From Burkholderiales bacterium (lineage in GTDB: Bacteria > Pseudomonadota > Gammaproteobacteria > Burkholderiales > JAEUOS01), in assembly GCA_016790695.1 (NCBI GenBank), contig JAEUOS010000113.1:1-54474 (forward strand): a stretch of DNA of 54,474 nt, read 5' to 3'. Numbering within the stretch: position 1 is the first letter of the stretch; every line of letters starts with the position of its first letter. The translations under genes were made by a program, and so were the position numbers. Shown piece after piece: positions 44,209 through 52,027 of the stretch. Below the pieces are notes generated by a model, which saw only the letters and a list, made by a program, of their open reading frames with translations, did not search any database and had not been told where the DNA came from.

Positions 44209-45269
44209 AGATCGCCCTCCTCCCCGGCGACGGCATCGGCCCCGAAGTCACGCGCCCGGCCGCCCAGGTGCTCGTCGCCGCGGCCACCCGCGGACGCGCG
44301 TTCGTCCTGACCGAGGCGCCGATCGGCGGCGCCGGCGTGGCCGCCGCGGGCGACCCGCTGCCCGAGGCCACCGCGCGCCTGGCCGAGGACAGCGACGCGA
44401 TCCTGTTCGGCGCCGCCGGCATCGCCGGCGACACCCTGCTGCCGGCGACGCAGCGCCCCGGCGCCGGGCTGCTGCGCCTGCGCAAGCGCCTCGGGCTCTA
44501 CGCCAACTACCGGCCCGCGGTGCTGTACCCGGAACTGATCGACGCGTCGTCGCTGAAGCCCGGGATCGTGCGCGGCCTCGATCTCATGATCCTGCGCGAG
44601 CTCAACGGCGATGCCTACTTCGGCGAGCCGCGCGGCATCGCGGCCGACGCGTCCGGCGAACGCGTCGGCGTCAACACCATGCGCTACACCGAGAGCGAGA
44701 TCCGGCGCATCGCGCATGCCGGCTTCCGCCTCGCGCGCGCGCGCAAGGGGAAGCTGTGCTCGGTCGACAAGGCCAACGTGCTGGAGGTGATGAAGCTCTG
44801 GCGCGAAGTCGTCACCGCCGTCGGCCGCGAGTATCCCGACGTGGCGCTGAGCCACATGTTCGTCGACGCCGCCGCGATGCACCTGCTGCGCCGGCCCACG
44901 GACTTCGACGTCATCGTCACCGGCAACATGTTCGGCGACATCCTGTCGGACGAGGCGGCGATGCTGACCGGCTCGATCGGCATGCTGCCCTCGGCCTCGC
45001 TGGGCGCGGACCGCCGCGGGCTCTACGAGCCGGTGCACGGCTCGGCGCCCGACATCGCCGGGCAGGACGTCGCCAACCCGCTCGGCGCGATCCTGTCGGC
45101 GGCGATGCTGCTGCGCTTCTCGGCCGACGACGCCGCCGGCGCGGACCGCATCGAGGCGGCGGTGCGCGCGGTGCTCGCGCAGGGGCTGCGCACGGCCGAC
45201 ATCCACACGCCGGGCACGACGCGGGTGGGCACGGCCGCGATGGGGGCGGCGGTGCTGGCGGCGCTCTGA
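44205..45269 (+). CDS. leuB: 3-isopropylmalate dehydrogenase family (LeuB-type)
   Basis: Beta-decarboxylating dehydrogenase of 354 residues. LeuB features: [54 protein letters not shown], the catalytic lysine in [37 protein letters not shown] and [26 protein letters not shown]. It converts 3-isopropylmalate to 2-oxoisocaproate in leucine synthesis. The absence of leuC/leuD beside it leaves open that it is a paralogue acting on a similar malate (for example tartrate-like or isohomocitrate-like acids). The ATG overlaps the stop of the PEP-CTERM gene (ATGA), which is unexpected for a biosynthetic gene. Confidence 0.88.
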   Translation: MKIALLPGDGIGPEVTRPAAQVLVAAATRGRAFVLTEAPIGGAGVAAAGDPLPEATARLAEDSDAILFGAAGIAGDTLLPATQRPGAGLLRLRKRLGLYANYRPAVLYPELIDASSLKPGIVRGLDLMILRELNGDAYFGEPRGIAADASGERVGVNTMRYTESEIRRIAHAGFRLARARKGKLCSVDKANVLEVMKLWREVVTAVGREYPDVALSHMFVDAAAMHLLRRPTDFDVIVTGNMFGDILSDEAAMLTGSIGMLPSASLGADRRGLYEPVHGSAPDIAGQDVANPLGAILSAAMLLRFSADDAAGADRIEAAVRAVLAQGLRTADIHTPGTTRVGTAAMGAAVLAAL

Positions 45270-45287
45270 GCGCGCCGCCCGGGCCGC

Positions 45288-45396
45288 CGCGCCCGGGATC
45301 CGGTCCGCCCCCTTCTCCGTGCGCACCGCCACCGCTGCACCGGTGTCGCCCGCAGCCGCCGCCGGCCTGATCGAGGTGTCGATCACGCGCGGGCCG
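45288..45396 (-). pseudogene. Decayed 3' end of a GMC oxidoreductase gene
   Basis: Read leftward, this gap encodes GPRVIDTSIRPAAAAGDTG followed by AAVAVRTEKGADRIPGA, plainly the C-terminus of a GMC oxidoreductase (intact copy at 48505: GLRVIDASIMPAVVSGNTN, then AAVVAIAEKGADLVCGA). The nucleotides 45301-45400 align without gaps to 48521-48620 at 79 of 100 positions. The rest of the gene is missing: upstream similarity stops at about 45396, just before the Bug stop codon, and no stop codon follows the fragment. It is a gene remnant left by duplication and deletion, lying between leuB and the Bug gene. Confidence 0.8.
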
Positions 45397-45421
45397 GCTT
45401 TCTCGTCCCGGCGGTCTGCGC

Positions 45422-46387
45422 CTACTCGACCTTGATGCCCGCATCGCGGACCACGGCCGCGTAGAACGGGATCTCCCGGCGCATCGCGTCGCCCAGCCGC
45501 TGCGCCGGACCGCCGGTCGCGTCGAATCCCAGCGCGTCCAGGCGCGCCTGCACCTCGGGCGCCTTGAGCGCGGCGTTGAGCTGGACGTTGAGCCGGTCGA
45601 GCACCGGCCGGGGCGTCGCCGCCGGCGCCAGCATGGCGAACCAGAGCGCCGCATAGACGCCCCAGACACCCGCCACGGCAAATGTCGGCACGCCCGGGAC
45701 CAGGCGCGAGCGCTCGTCGCCCGCGACCGCGAGTCCGATCAGCTTGCCCGCCTTGAGGTGCGGCAGCGCGTTGGAGACGCCGGCGATGGTGATCGGCACG
45801 CGCCCGGCGATGGTTTCCATGATGGCCTGCTGCGGCCCCTTGAACGGCACATGCGTCAGGCGGATGCCGGCCGCGCGCGCCAGCATCTCCACGGTCAGAT
45901 GCGCGGCGGAGCCGACCGCCGGCGAGCCGTACGCGAGGCGCCCGGCCTCGCGCCGGGCCAGCGCGATCAGGTCCGCGAGCGTCTTCACCCCGAGGTCCGC
46001 GCTCGCCACCAGCAGGTTCGGCGCGGTCGCCATCAGGCCCACCGGCGCGAAGTCCTTCTCCGTGTCATACGGGACCTTGTACAGGGCCGGCGCGATCACC
46101 AGGGTGTTGGAGGTCACGAGCAGGGTGTGACCGTCGGGCGCGGCCTTGGCGACCGCATCGGCACCGATGATGCCGCCGGCGCCGCCGCGGTTCTCGATCA
46201 CCACGCTCGTGCCCAGTGCGGCGCCCATGGCCTCGCCGACCGCGCGCGCCAGCAGGTCCGCGGCGCCGCCGGCGCCGGCGGGCACCACGATCCGGATCGC
46301 CCGGGCGGGAAACGCCTGCGCCTGCCCCGACGCAGGCAGGGCGAGGAGGACGAGGGCGGCGGCCAGCGCGGCGAGGCGAGCGATCAT
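45422..46387 (-). CDS. Bug/TctC-family solute-binding protein
   Basis: Periplasmic receptor of 321 residues with a signal peptide to about residue 24 (LAALAAALVLLALPASGQAQ). Motifs: IRIVVPAGAGGAADLLARA, SVVIENRGGAGGIIGAD and APDGHTLLV. It lies 12 bases after the MBL hydrolase gene in the same direction, and a LysR gene precedes both, so the three probably form a regulated uptake-and-hydrolysis unit. The ligand is unknown, perhaps an ester, lactone or cyclic compound that the hydrolase opens. Confidence 0.93.
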   Translation of the reverse strand: MIARLAALAAALVLLALPASGQAQAFPARAIRIVVPAGAGGAADLLARAVGEAMGAALGTSVVIENRGGAGGIIGADAVAKAAPDGHTLLVTSNTLVIAPALYKVPYDTEKDFAPVGLMATAPNLLVASADLGVKTLADLIALARREAGRLAYGSPAVGSAAHLTVEMLARAAGIRLTHVPFKGPQQAIMETIAGRVPITIAGVSNALPHLKAGKLIGLAVAGDERSRLVPGVPTFAVAGVWGVYAALWFAMLAPAATPRPVLDRLNVQLNAALKAPEVQARLDALGFDATGGPAQRLGDAMRREIPFYAAVVRDAGIKVE

Positions 46388-46399
46388 GGCAGGGGCTTT

Positions 46400-47341
46400 C
46401 TAGTGGGTATCGCTGACGATCAGGTCCTGGGCAAGCTTGGGCGGCCCGGGCGGGAACAGGCGGATCGCATCGCCGACCAGGACCTCCATGCGGTCCAGCG
46501 CCAGCTCGACCGCGCCGTCGTAGCCCGCGCGCACCCGCGCGAGGATGTCGTACTGCGTCACCCGCCACAGGCTCACGTGGTTGAGCAGCGTCAGCCGCGG
46601 CCGGGCGCGCCGGCAGATCTCGTTCATCTGGTCCGGATCGGTGTGGATCGACAGGATGCGGCGGGTGATCTCGTTGCCGGCCAGCTGGCGCCGCGACGCG
46701 GCCGCGATCTCGTGGATCAGCACGTCGCAGCCGGCCGCGTGCTCCAGCACGCCCGGGCAGATCGTGGTGTCGCCCGAGAGCACGACGCTCCTGCCCGCGC
46801 ATTCGACGCGGAAGCCGTAGGCCGGCCGCACCGCCGGTCCGTGGTCGACGAGGAAGGAAATGACGCGGACCCCGTCCTCGTCGTAGACGACCTCCTCGCC
46901 GAATTCGTGCACGTCGAAGTCCTTGCCGGACGAGAGGGCCGTTTCGTACTTGCTGCGCGCGGTCACGTCGAAGTGATGCAGTTCCTTCAACCCCTCGATC
47001 ATCCGGCGCGTGCCCTCCGGGCCGAAGATGCGCAGGGGCTTCTTGCGGTGCAGGACGAACCAGCCGGTCATCCAGAAGTCCGGCATGCCGCAGATGTGGT
47101 CGGAATGCAGGTGCGTGAGGAAGACGTCGGTGACTTCCGGGATCGGAATGCCGCATTCGTACATGCGCTGCAGCGCCGCGCGCCCGACATCGAACAGGAG
47201 CCAGCGACCGTTGGCCTTGATCAGGGTGGCGATGCCGTGGCGCTGCACCGAGAGCGACGGGCTGCCGGTGCCGAGGGTCCAGATGCGCAGATGCGCGTCG
47301 AGCGGCGCATCGAGATGCACGCCGTTGTAGAGGTGCTCCAT
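46400..47341 (-). CDS. MBL-fold hydrolase, RNase Z-like/arylsulfatase-like
   Basis: A 313-residue metallo-beta-lactamase-fold protein. Metal ligands: LTHLHSDHICG (HxHxDH), VLSGDTTICPG (Asp) and SIHTDPDQM (His). The N-terminal LGTGSPSLSVQRHGIATLI and the length match RNase Z-like and arylsulfatase-type members, many of which hydrolyse small esters rather than tRNA. RNase Z itself is unlikely, given the operon partner: a Bug receptor directly downstream, with a LysR gene upstream. A palindromic site lies 90 bases before its ATG at 47341. Confidence 0.87.
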   Translation of the reverse strand: MEHLYNGVHLDAPLDAHLRIWTLGTGSPSLSVQRHGIATLIKANGRWLLFDVGRAALQRMYECGIPIPEVTDVFLTHLHSDHICGMPDFWMTGWFVLHRKKPLRIFGPEGTRRMIEGLKELHHFDVTARSKYETALSSGKDFDVHEFGEEVVYDEDGVRVISFLVDHGPAVRPAYGFRVECAGRSVVLSGDTTICPGVLEHAAGCDVLIHEIAAASRRQLAGNEITRRILSIHTDPDQMNEICRRARPRLTLLNHVSLWRVTQYDILARVRAGYDGAVELALDRMEVLVGDAIRLFPPGPPKLAQDLIVSDTH

Positions 47342-47430
47342 GAGCGGCCTTCCCGCGCGGACGAATGACGATCGCGGTCTACTCTAGGCGCCCCGTGGCA
47401 TCCTGTCCAACAGAACATTCAGGACGCGTC

Positions 47431-47442
47431 GTTCAATTAAAC
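47431..47442. promoter_or_regulatory. Likely LysR operator before the MBL-Bug unit
   Basis: GTTCAATTAAAC is a 12-base near-palindrome (10 of 12 positions symmetric) in the only AT-rich part of the gap between the LysR gene and the MBL gene. A second inverted repeat, TCCTG-N14-CAGGA, lies at 47401-47424. Both fit the usual place of LysR activation and recognition sites upstream of a target promoter. Confidence 0.45.
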
Positions 47443-47463
47443 AGTACGGACGGCGCCGCGCCG

Positions 47464-48396
47464 CTATTGCCCGTGCAGCCCGGCGAGCTTCGCCGCCAGG
47501 TCCGCCGCGAGCGCCTGGCTGGCCGGCGGCAGGCTCGTGCCCTCGCGACAGAACAGGCGCAGGCGCTGGCTCTTGCCGCGCAGGTCGCGCAACGGCACGA
47601 ACGCGAGCGCGCCGGCCGCGAGCTCGCGCTCGACGCCGATGCGCGTCTTCACCGCCACGCCGACCCCCTTGAGCGCAAGCTGGGTCATCATCATCAGGGA
47701 GTTGGTCTCCAGGCGCGGCAGCAGGCGCAGCGCGTCGCGCCCGAGCGTGCTCTCGAGCATGGCGCGCACCCCGACCGAGCGATCGGCCAGCAGCAGGGGC
47801 AGGCCCGCGTCGACCAGCTGGCGCACGCTCAGGCCGGCGCGGTCCGCGAGCGGATGGTCCGCGCGCAGGATCGCGCCCACGCGCAGCTCGGCCTGCGCCA
47901 GCAGGCGCGCGCGCGGACTCTCGGGCGTGGCGTAGGCGAGCCCGAGGTCGGCCGCGCCGCTGTCGACCGCATCGAAGGCCTGGGCCGAGCTTCCGGTGGT
48001 CACGCCGACCCGGACATTGGGCCAGCGCGCCCAGAAGCCTTCGAGCACTTCCGCCAGCGGGCCGACGGCCACGCCCTCGACCGTGGCGACCGACGCGGCG
48101 CCGCTGCGCATGCCGCTCAGGTTGCGGATGAACTCGCGCGCGCGCTCGATCTCCGACACGCCGCGGCGCACGTGGTGCAGCAGCGTCTCGCCGGCGCTCG
48201 AGAGCCTGAACCCGCGCGGCAGGCGATTGAAGAGCGGCGCGCCGAGCTCGTCCTCGAGAAGCCGGATCTGATGGCTCACGGCCGACGGCGCCACGAACAG
48301 TTCGGCGGCGGCCTTGCGCACCGATCCGAGCCGGGCCACGCTCTCGAAATAGACGTAGGCGGTCGAGTGCAGGGCGGAGCGGCGGATGCGGGTCAT
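47464..48396 (-). CDS. LysR-type transcriptional regulator
   Basis: A 310-residue LysR regulator. The N-terminal winged helix-turn-helix (about 15-60) reads YFESVARLGSVRKAAAELF and then SAVSHQIRLLEDELGAPLF, followed by a linker helix and the periplasmic-binding-protein-like effector domain (about 95-300). It probably activates the MBL-Bug genes downstream on the same strand in response to their substrate. The ATG at 48396 fits the family. It also lies 108 bases from the GMC oxidoreductase gene upstream. Confidence 0.93.
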   Translation of the reverse strand: MTRIRRSALHSTAYVYFESVARLGSVRKAAAELFVAPSAVSHQIRLLEDELGAPLFNRLPRGFRLSSAGETLLHHVRRGVSEIERAREFIRNLSGMRSGAASVATVEGVAVGPLAEVLEGFWARWPNVRVGVTTGSSAQAFDAVDSGAADLGLAYATPESPRARLLAQAELRVGAILRADHPLADRAGLSVRQLVDAGLPLLLADRSVGVRAMLESTLGRDALRLLPRLETNSLMMMTQLALKGVGVAVKTRIGVERELAAGALAFVPLRDLRGKSQRLRLFCREGTSLPPASQALAADLAAKLAGLHGQ

Positions 48397-48504
48397 GCGT
48401 GCGCGCCCCCGCGCGGCCGCCCTGCCCCGTGCCGGCCGGGGCCGTGCCGCAGCGGCCCGCGCGACAGTCCGCCCCGGCCGCGGCTCACGCCCACCGCCGT
48501 TCGG

Positions 48505-50082
48505 CTAGGCGCCGCACACCAGGTCCGCGCCCTTCTCCGCGATCGCCACCACCGCCGCATTGGTGTTGCCCGAGACCACCGCCGGCATGATCGAGGCGTC
48601 GATCACGCGCAGGCCGTCGATGCCGCGCACGCGCAGCTGCGGGTCGACCACCGAGGCGGCATCGGTGCCCATGCGGCAGGTCGAGGTCGGGTGGTAGACG
48701 GTCTCGCCGGTGGCGCGGCAGAAGTCCAGCCATTCGTCGTCGCTCTGCACGGCGGGTCCCGGCGCGCGCTCCTCGGCGACGTACTGCGCGAACGGCGGCG
48801 TGTTGACCAGCCGGCGCAGCTTCTTCAGCCCCTCGACCATGACGCGCCGGTCGTTCTCGGTGTCGAGGTAGTTGTAGAGGATGGCCGGCGGCGCCTGCGG
48901 GTCGGCCGAGGCAATGCGCACGTGGCCGCGCGACTCGGCGCGCAATTGCGACATCGAGCAGGTGAAGCCCGAGAACGGGTCCAGCACCCCGCCGCGCCTG
49001 GCAACCGAGAAGTTGATGAAGTAGAACTGCGCGTCGGGGCGCGTCAGTTCCGGCCGCGTGCGCGTGAACGCGGCCGCGTAGCCGGCGCTCACCGTCAGCG
49101 GGCCGCGCCGCGTCAGCAGGTACTGCAGGCCGATCTTCGCCTGGCGCCACAGGCTCGCCATGTCGTCGTTGAGCGTGATCGGCCGCGTGCAGCGCCAGAA
49201 GGTGCGCACGTAGAAGTGGTCGTTCAGGTTCGCGCCGACCTCGGGCAGGTCGTGCACCACCGGGATGCCGTGGCGCGCGAGGAGCGGCGCGGGCCCGACG
49301 CCGGAGAGCTGCAGCAGTTGCGGTGAATTGAACGCGCCGCCGGCGAGGATGACCTCGCGCGCCCGCGCGGTCTTCACCGCGCCGCCCTGGCGGTACTCGA
49401 CGCCCACCGCGCGCCGGCCCTCGAACAGCACGCGCGTGGCGAGCGCCTCGACCTGCACCTCGAGGTTGGCGCGCTTCTCGGCCGGGCGCAGGTAGCCGAC
49501 CGCGGTGGAGACGCGCCGGCCGTTGCGGGTGTTGGCCTGGTAGTAGCCGGCGCCCTCCTGGGTCGCGCCGTTGAAGTCGTCGTTGCGCGGGATGCCGTTG
49601 GCCTCGGCGGCGGCGATGAAGGCGTCGCACATCTCGTGGCGGTCCGGCAGGTCGGAGACCGCGAACGGCCCGCCCGTGCCGTGCCAGGCGTTGGCGCCGC
49701 GGCTCTGGTCCTCGGCCCTGATGAAGTACGGCAGCAGGCCCGCGTAGTCCCAGCCGGGCACGCCCCACTCGTCGAAGTCCTCGCGCTGGCCGCGGATGTA
49801 GACCAGGCCGTTGATCGACGAGGACCCGCCGAGCACCTTGCCGCGCGGGGTGAAGATGCGCCGGCCCTGGCAGTGCGGCTCCGGCTCGGACTCGTAGCTC
49901 CAGTTCACGCGCTTGTCGGCGAAGAGCTTGCCGTAGCCGAGCGGCACGTGGATCCAGGGATTGGTGTCGCGCGGGCCGGCCTCGAGCAGCAGGACCTTGC
50001 GCTTGCCATCGGCCGTCAGGCGGTTGGCCAGCACGCAGCCGGCCGAGCCGGCGCCGACGATGATGGTGTCGCAGGAAGTCAT
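48505..50082 (-). CDS. GMC-family FAD oxidoreductase (choline dehydrogenase-like)
   Basis: FAD-dependent alcohol dehydrogenase of 525 residues. The N-terminal dinucleotide loop is IIVGAGSAGCVLANRL (about 7-22); the GMC signatures are GKVLGGSSSINGLVYIRG and GGAFNSPQLLQLSGVG. The catalytic histidine is in YHPTSTCRMG, and the second active-site residue is in GNTNAA near the end. It has no signal peptide. Substrates in this family are polyols, choline, PEG or other alcohols; the present one is unknown. A decayed copy of its 3' end lies 3.2 kb away at 45288. It diverges from the dioxygenase gene. Confidence 0.94.
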   Translation of the reverse strand: MTSCDTIIVGAGSAGCVLANRLTADGKRKVLLLEAGPRDTNPWIHVPLGYGKLFADKRVNWSYESEPEPHCQGRRIFTPRGKVLGGSSSINGLVYIRGQREDFDEWGVPGWDYAGLLPYFIRAEDQSRGANAWHGTGGPFAVSDLPDRHEMCDAFIAAAEANGIPRNDDFNGATQEGAGYYQANTRNGRRVSTAVGYLRPAEKRANLEVQVEALATRVLFEGRRAVGVEYRQGGAVKTARAREVILAGGAFNSPQLLQLSGVGPAPLLARHGIPVVHDLPEVGANLNDHFYVRTFWRCTRPITLNDDMASLWRQAKIGLQYLLTRRGPLTVSAGYAAAFTRTRPELTRPDAQFYFINFSVARRGGVLDPFSGFTCSMSQLRAESRGHVRIASADPQAPPAILYNYLDTENDRRVMVEGLKKLRRLVNTPPFAQYVAEERAPGPAVQSDDEWLDFCRATGETVYHPTSTCRMGTDAASVVDPQLRVRGIDGLRVIDASIMPAVVSGNTNAAVVAIAEKGADLVCGA

Positions 50083-50208
50083 GCGGCGTTCCTCAGGGAG
50101 CGGGGGACGGTCGCGCCGGCGCAGGCCCGCGGAGCGTTGCGCGCATCTTACCGGCCCGCCGGGTTAACATGCCGCGCGGTGCGCATCGGCCCGCGGCAGG
50201 AGGACCTC

Positions 50209-51120
50209 ATGACACTTTCGATCCGGCAGCTCCACCCGCACTTCGTCGGCGAGGTCGGCCCCGTCGACCTGCGCGCCGTGCGCGATCGCGCCACCCTCGA
50301 GGAAATCCGCGCCGGCATGGACCGCTACGCGGTGCTGGTGTTCCGCGACCAGCCCTTCACCAACGAGGAGCAGCTCGACTTCGCGCAGCGCTTCGACGGG
50401 CAGCTGCACGCCCGGACCTCGACCGCGGTGCTGGTGAAGAACCGCTTCGGCAACGAAGCCCTGTCCGACATCTCCAACGTCGGCGCCGACGGGCAGATCC
50501 TGTCGCCGGACGACCGCCGGCGCATGGGCGGGCTGGCGAACCGGCTGTGGCACACCGACGCCTCGTTCGTCGACCCGCCGGGACGCTACTCGATGCTCTC
50601 GGCGCGCGTCATCCCGCCGGTCGCGGCCGATACCGAGTTCGCCGACATGCGCGCCGCCTACGACGCGCTCGACGCCGCGACCCGCGCCTCGCTCGAGGGC
50701 CTGATGGTGCACCACTCGATCGCCTATTCGCGCGAGGTGCTGGGCTTCGAGTTCAGCGCGGCCGAGAAGGAGCAGCTCAAGGGCGCGGTGCATCCGCTGG
50801 TGCGCACGCTGCCCGGCGGACGCCGCGGCCTCTACCTGGCCTCGCATGCGTCGTCGATCGTCGGCTGGCGCCTGCCCGAGGGACGGCTCCTGCTGCGCGA
50901 CCTGATCGAGCACGCGACCCGGCCCGCGTTCGTCTACAGCCACCACTGGCAGCCGGGCGACTTCGTCATCTGGGACAACCGCGCCACCATGCACCGCGCG
51001 CGGCCGTTCGACGACACGACGTACCGGCGCGAGCTGCGCCGCACCACCACGCTGGACATCGCGCCGGACAGCGTCCCCGACGGCGTTCCGGACGGCGCAC
51101 CGGCGGCGCAGGCCGTCTGA
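50209..51120 (+). CDS. TfdA/TauD-family alpha-ketoglutarate dioxygenase
   Basis: Fe(II)/2-oxoglutarate-dependent dioxygenase of 303 residues from the ATG at 50209 (GCAGGAGG upstream). Iron ligands are the HxD in LWHTDASF and the distal histidine in NRATMHRARPF; the arginine for 2-oxoglutarate lies in YRRELRRTTTLD. FADMRAAYDAL and PGRYSMLSARVIPP are closest to TfdA-like (2,4-D and phenoxyacid cleaving) enzymes rather than taurine dioxygenase. It may cleave an ether or oxidise a sulfonate or amino acid. The GMC enzyme, divergent from it, could oxidise the alcohol product. Confidence 0.92.
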   Translation: MTLSIRQLHPHFVGEVGPVDLRAVRDRATLEEIRAGMDRYAVLVFRDQPFTNEEQLDFAQRFDGQLHARTSTAVLVKNRFGNEALSDISNVGADGQILSPDDRRRMGGLANRLWHTDASFVDPPGRYSMLSARVIPPVAADTEFADMRAAYDALDAATRASLEGLMVHHSIAYSREVLGFEFSAAEKEQLKGAVHPLVRTLPGGRRGLYLASHASSIVGWRLPEGRLLLRDLIEHATRPAFVYSHHWQPGDFVIWDNRATMHRARPFDDTTYRRELRRTTTLDIAPDSVPDGVPDGAPAAQAV

Positions 51121-51131
51121 GCCGGGCCGCG

Positions 51132-51578
51132 CTACCGCGCCTCGAGCGTGCGCTTGAGCTGCTGCACGCGCTCGAAGACCTCCTGCACCTTGCGGGCGTA
51201 GCGGTCGCGCTTCTCCGGCAGCGTCGAGTGGAACGCGCCGACCGCGGCCCAGGTGTTGCCGAATGCCGCGACCTTGCGCTTGAGCAGCAGCGCGGCAATG
51301 TGGCTCGACAGGCACACGTCGTGCAGGTCGTCCGCGACGATGCCGGCCGCGGCAAGCTCGGCCAGGTGCACCGAATTGATCTGGTACAGCCCGCGATCGA
51401 CGCTGCCATTGGCGTTGACGTTGACCGCGGCCGGCCGCGCCCGCGACTCGACGATCGCGATGGCGCGCAGGATGTCGCCGTGCACGCCGAAGGATCGCGC
51501 CGCCGCCTCGATGCAGTCGGCGGACGCCGGCGCGGATCCGAGCAGCAGCAGCCCGGCGAGAAGGAGCCTTTTTCCCAT
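51132..51578 (-). CDS. Small secreted lytic transglycosylase-like protein
   Basis: A 148-residue SLT-domain protein. A signal peptide (LLLAGLLLLGSAPASA, residues 4-20) precedes the catalytic glutamate in AIAIVESRARPAAVN, the GLYQIN motif and AVGAFHSTLPEKRDRYARKV. This is the size and pattern of IagB/VirB1-type specialised transglycosylases that open peptidoglycan for secretion or conjugation machines, but no such machine is in the window. The ATG at 51578 is chosen for the signal peptide. It lies 112 bases downstream of the selenoprotein gene, same strand. Confidence 0.9.
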   Translation of the reverse strand: MGKRLLLAGLLLLGSAPASADCIEAAARSFGVHGDILRAIAIVESRARPAAVNVNANGSVDRGLYQINSVHLAELAAAGIVADDLHDVCLSSHIAALLLKRKVAAFGNTWAAVGAFHSTLPEKRDRYARKVQEVFERVQQLKRTLEAR

Positions 51579-51690
51579 GTCGCGATGGTGGCAGGGCGGC
51601 GTCGATCCGAACTCCGGAGTTCCGGACAAACTCGCGCGCAGCTCCACGTTTTCGCCCGCCCGCACCGTTCCCGCACGCCGCGACGCGGCG

Positions 51691-51918
51691 TCAGCCGCCC
51701 AGTTCCGGAACCAGGCCGGCGAGCTCCGCCTCGGTCGGAAAGCCGCGCGTCTGCGCGCGCGAGTAGCGCAATGCACCGTCGACCTCGATGTCGAACTGGC
51801 CGGCACGACCCGGGAGCAGCTCGACGTCGGCGGGCCCGAGTTCCAGCAGCACGTCCCTCGCACGGAGGGCCTGCGGCTTGTAGCCTCAGCCGCTGCAGTA
51901 GCGGATGACGATCTTCAT
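51691..51918 (-). CDS. SelW/Rdx-family selenoprotein, in-frame UGA read as selenocysteine
   Basis: A gene too short and interrupted for ordinary gene finding. From the ATG at 51918 (or an ATG one codon earlier) it reads MKIVIRYCSG, then TGA (51886-51888), then GYKPQALRARDVLLELG and on to a TGA stop at 51691: 75 residues in all. The motif YCxxU-GYK is that of selenoprotein W, whose C-x-x-U redox pair sits after the first strand; mammalian SelW reads YCGAU-GYK. The remainder, with FDIEVDGALRYSRAQTRGFPTEAEL, matches the second half of the thioredoxin-like Rdx domain (PF10262). A SECIS-like stem-loop follows the UGA. It probably acts as a small cytoplasmic thiol/selenol redox protein. Selenium machinery genes are not in the window. 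Confidence 0.85.
51849..51885 (-). promoter_or_regulatory. Bacterial SECIS-like stem-loop after the Sec codon
   Basis: In the mRNA, the UGA is followed by 16 bases and then a hairpin CCCUC-CGUGC-GAGGG; the stem can be extended by GCA/UGC across a small internal loop. The 5-base apical loop starts 22 bases after the UGA and has G as second base, which fits the general rules for bacterial SECIS elements (short loop with an early G, about 16-37 bases from the UGA). It overlaps coding sequence, as in other bacterial selenoprotein genes. SelB recognition is inferred. Confidence 0.6.
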
Positions 51919-52027
51919 CATGCGAGCGGTCCCGGTCCTGTTGCTCGTGATCGGGGCAGCGTACCATACGCAGCGCAGCGCCGGAGCGAAGCGCCGGCGT
52001 CGGGCAACGCACAGACAGGAGACGGGA

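Noticed and set aside
46400..47341. Genuine tRNase Z (rnz)
   Set aside because: The fold is related, but the gene is paired with a Bug receptor and a LysR regulator, which suggests a small-molecule hydrolase.
51886..51888. The UGA in the SelW-like gene as an ordinary nonsense mutation (pseudogene)
   Set aside because: The codon falls exactly on the selenocysteine position of the family, the frame is intact on both sides, and a SECIS-like hairpin follows.
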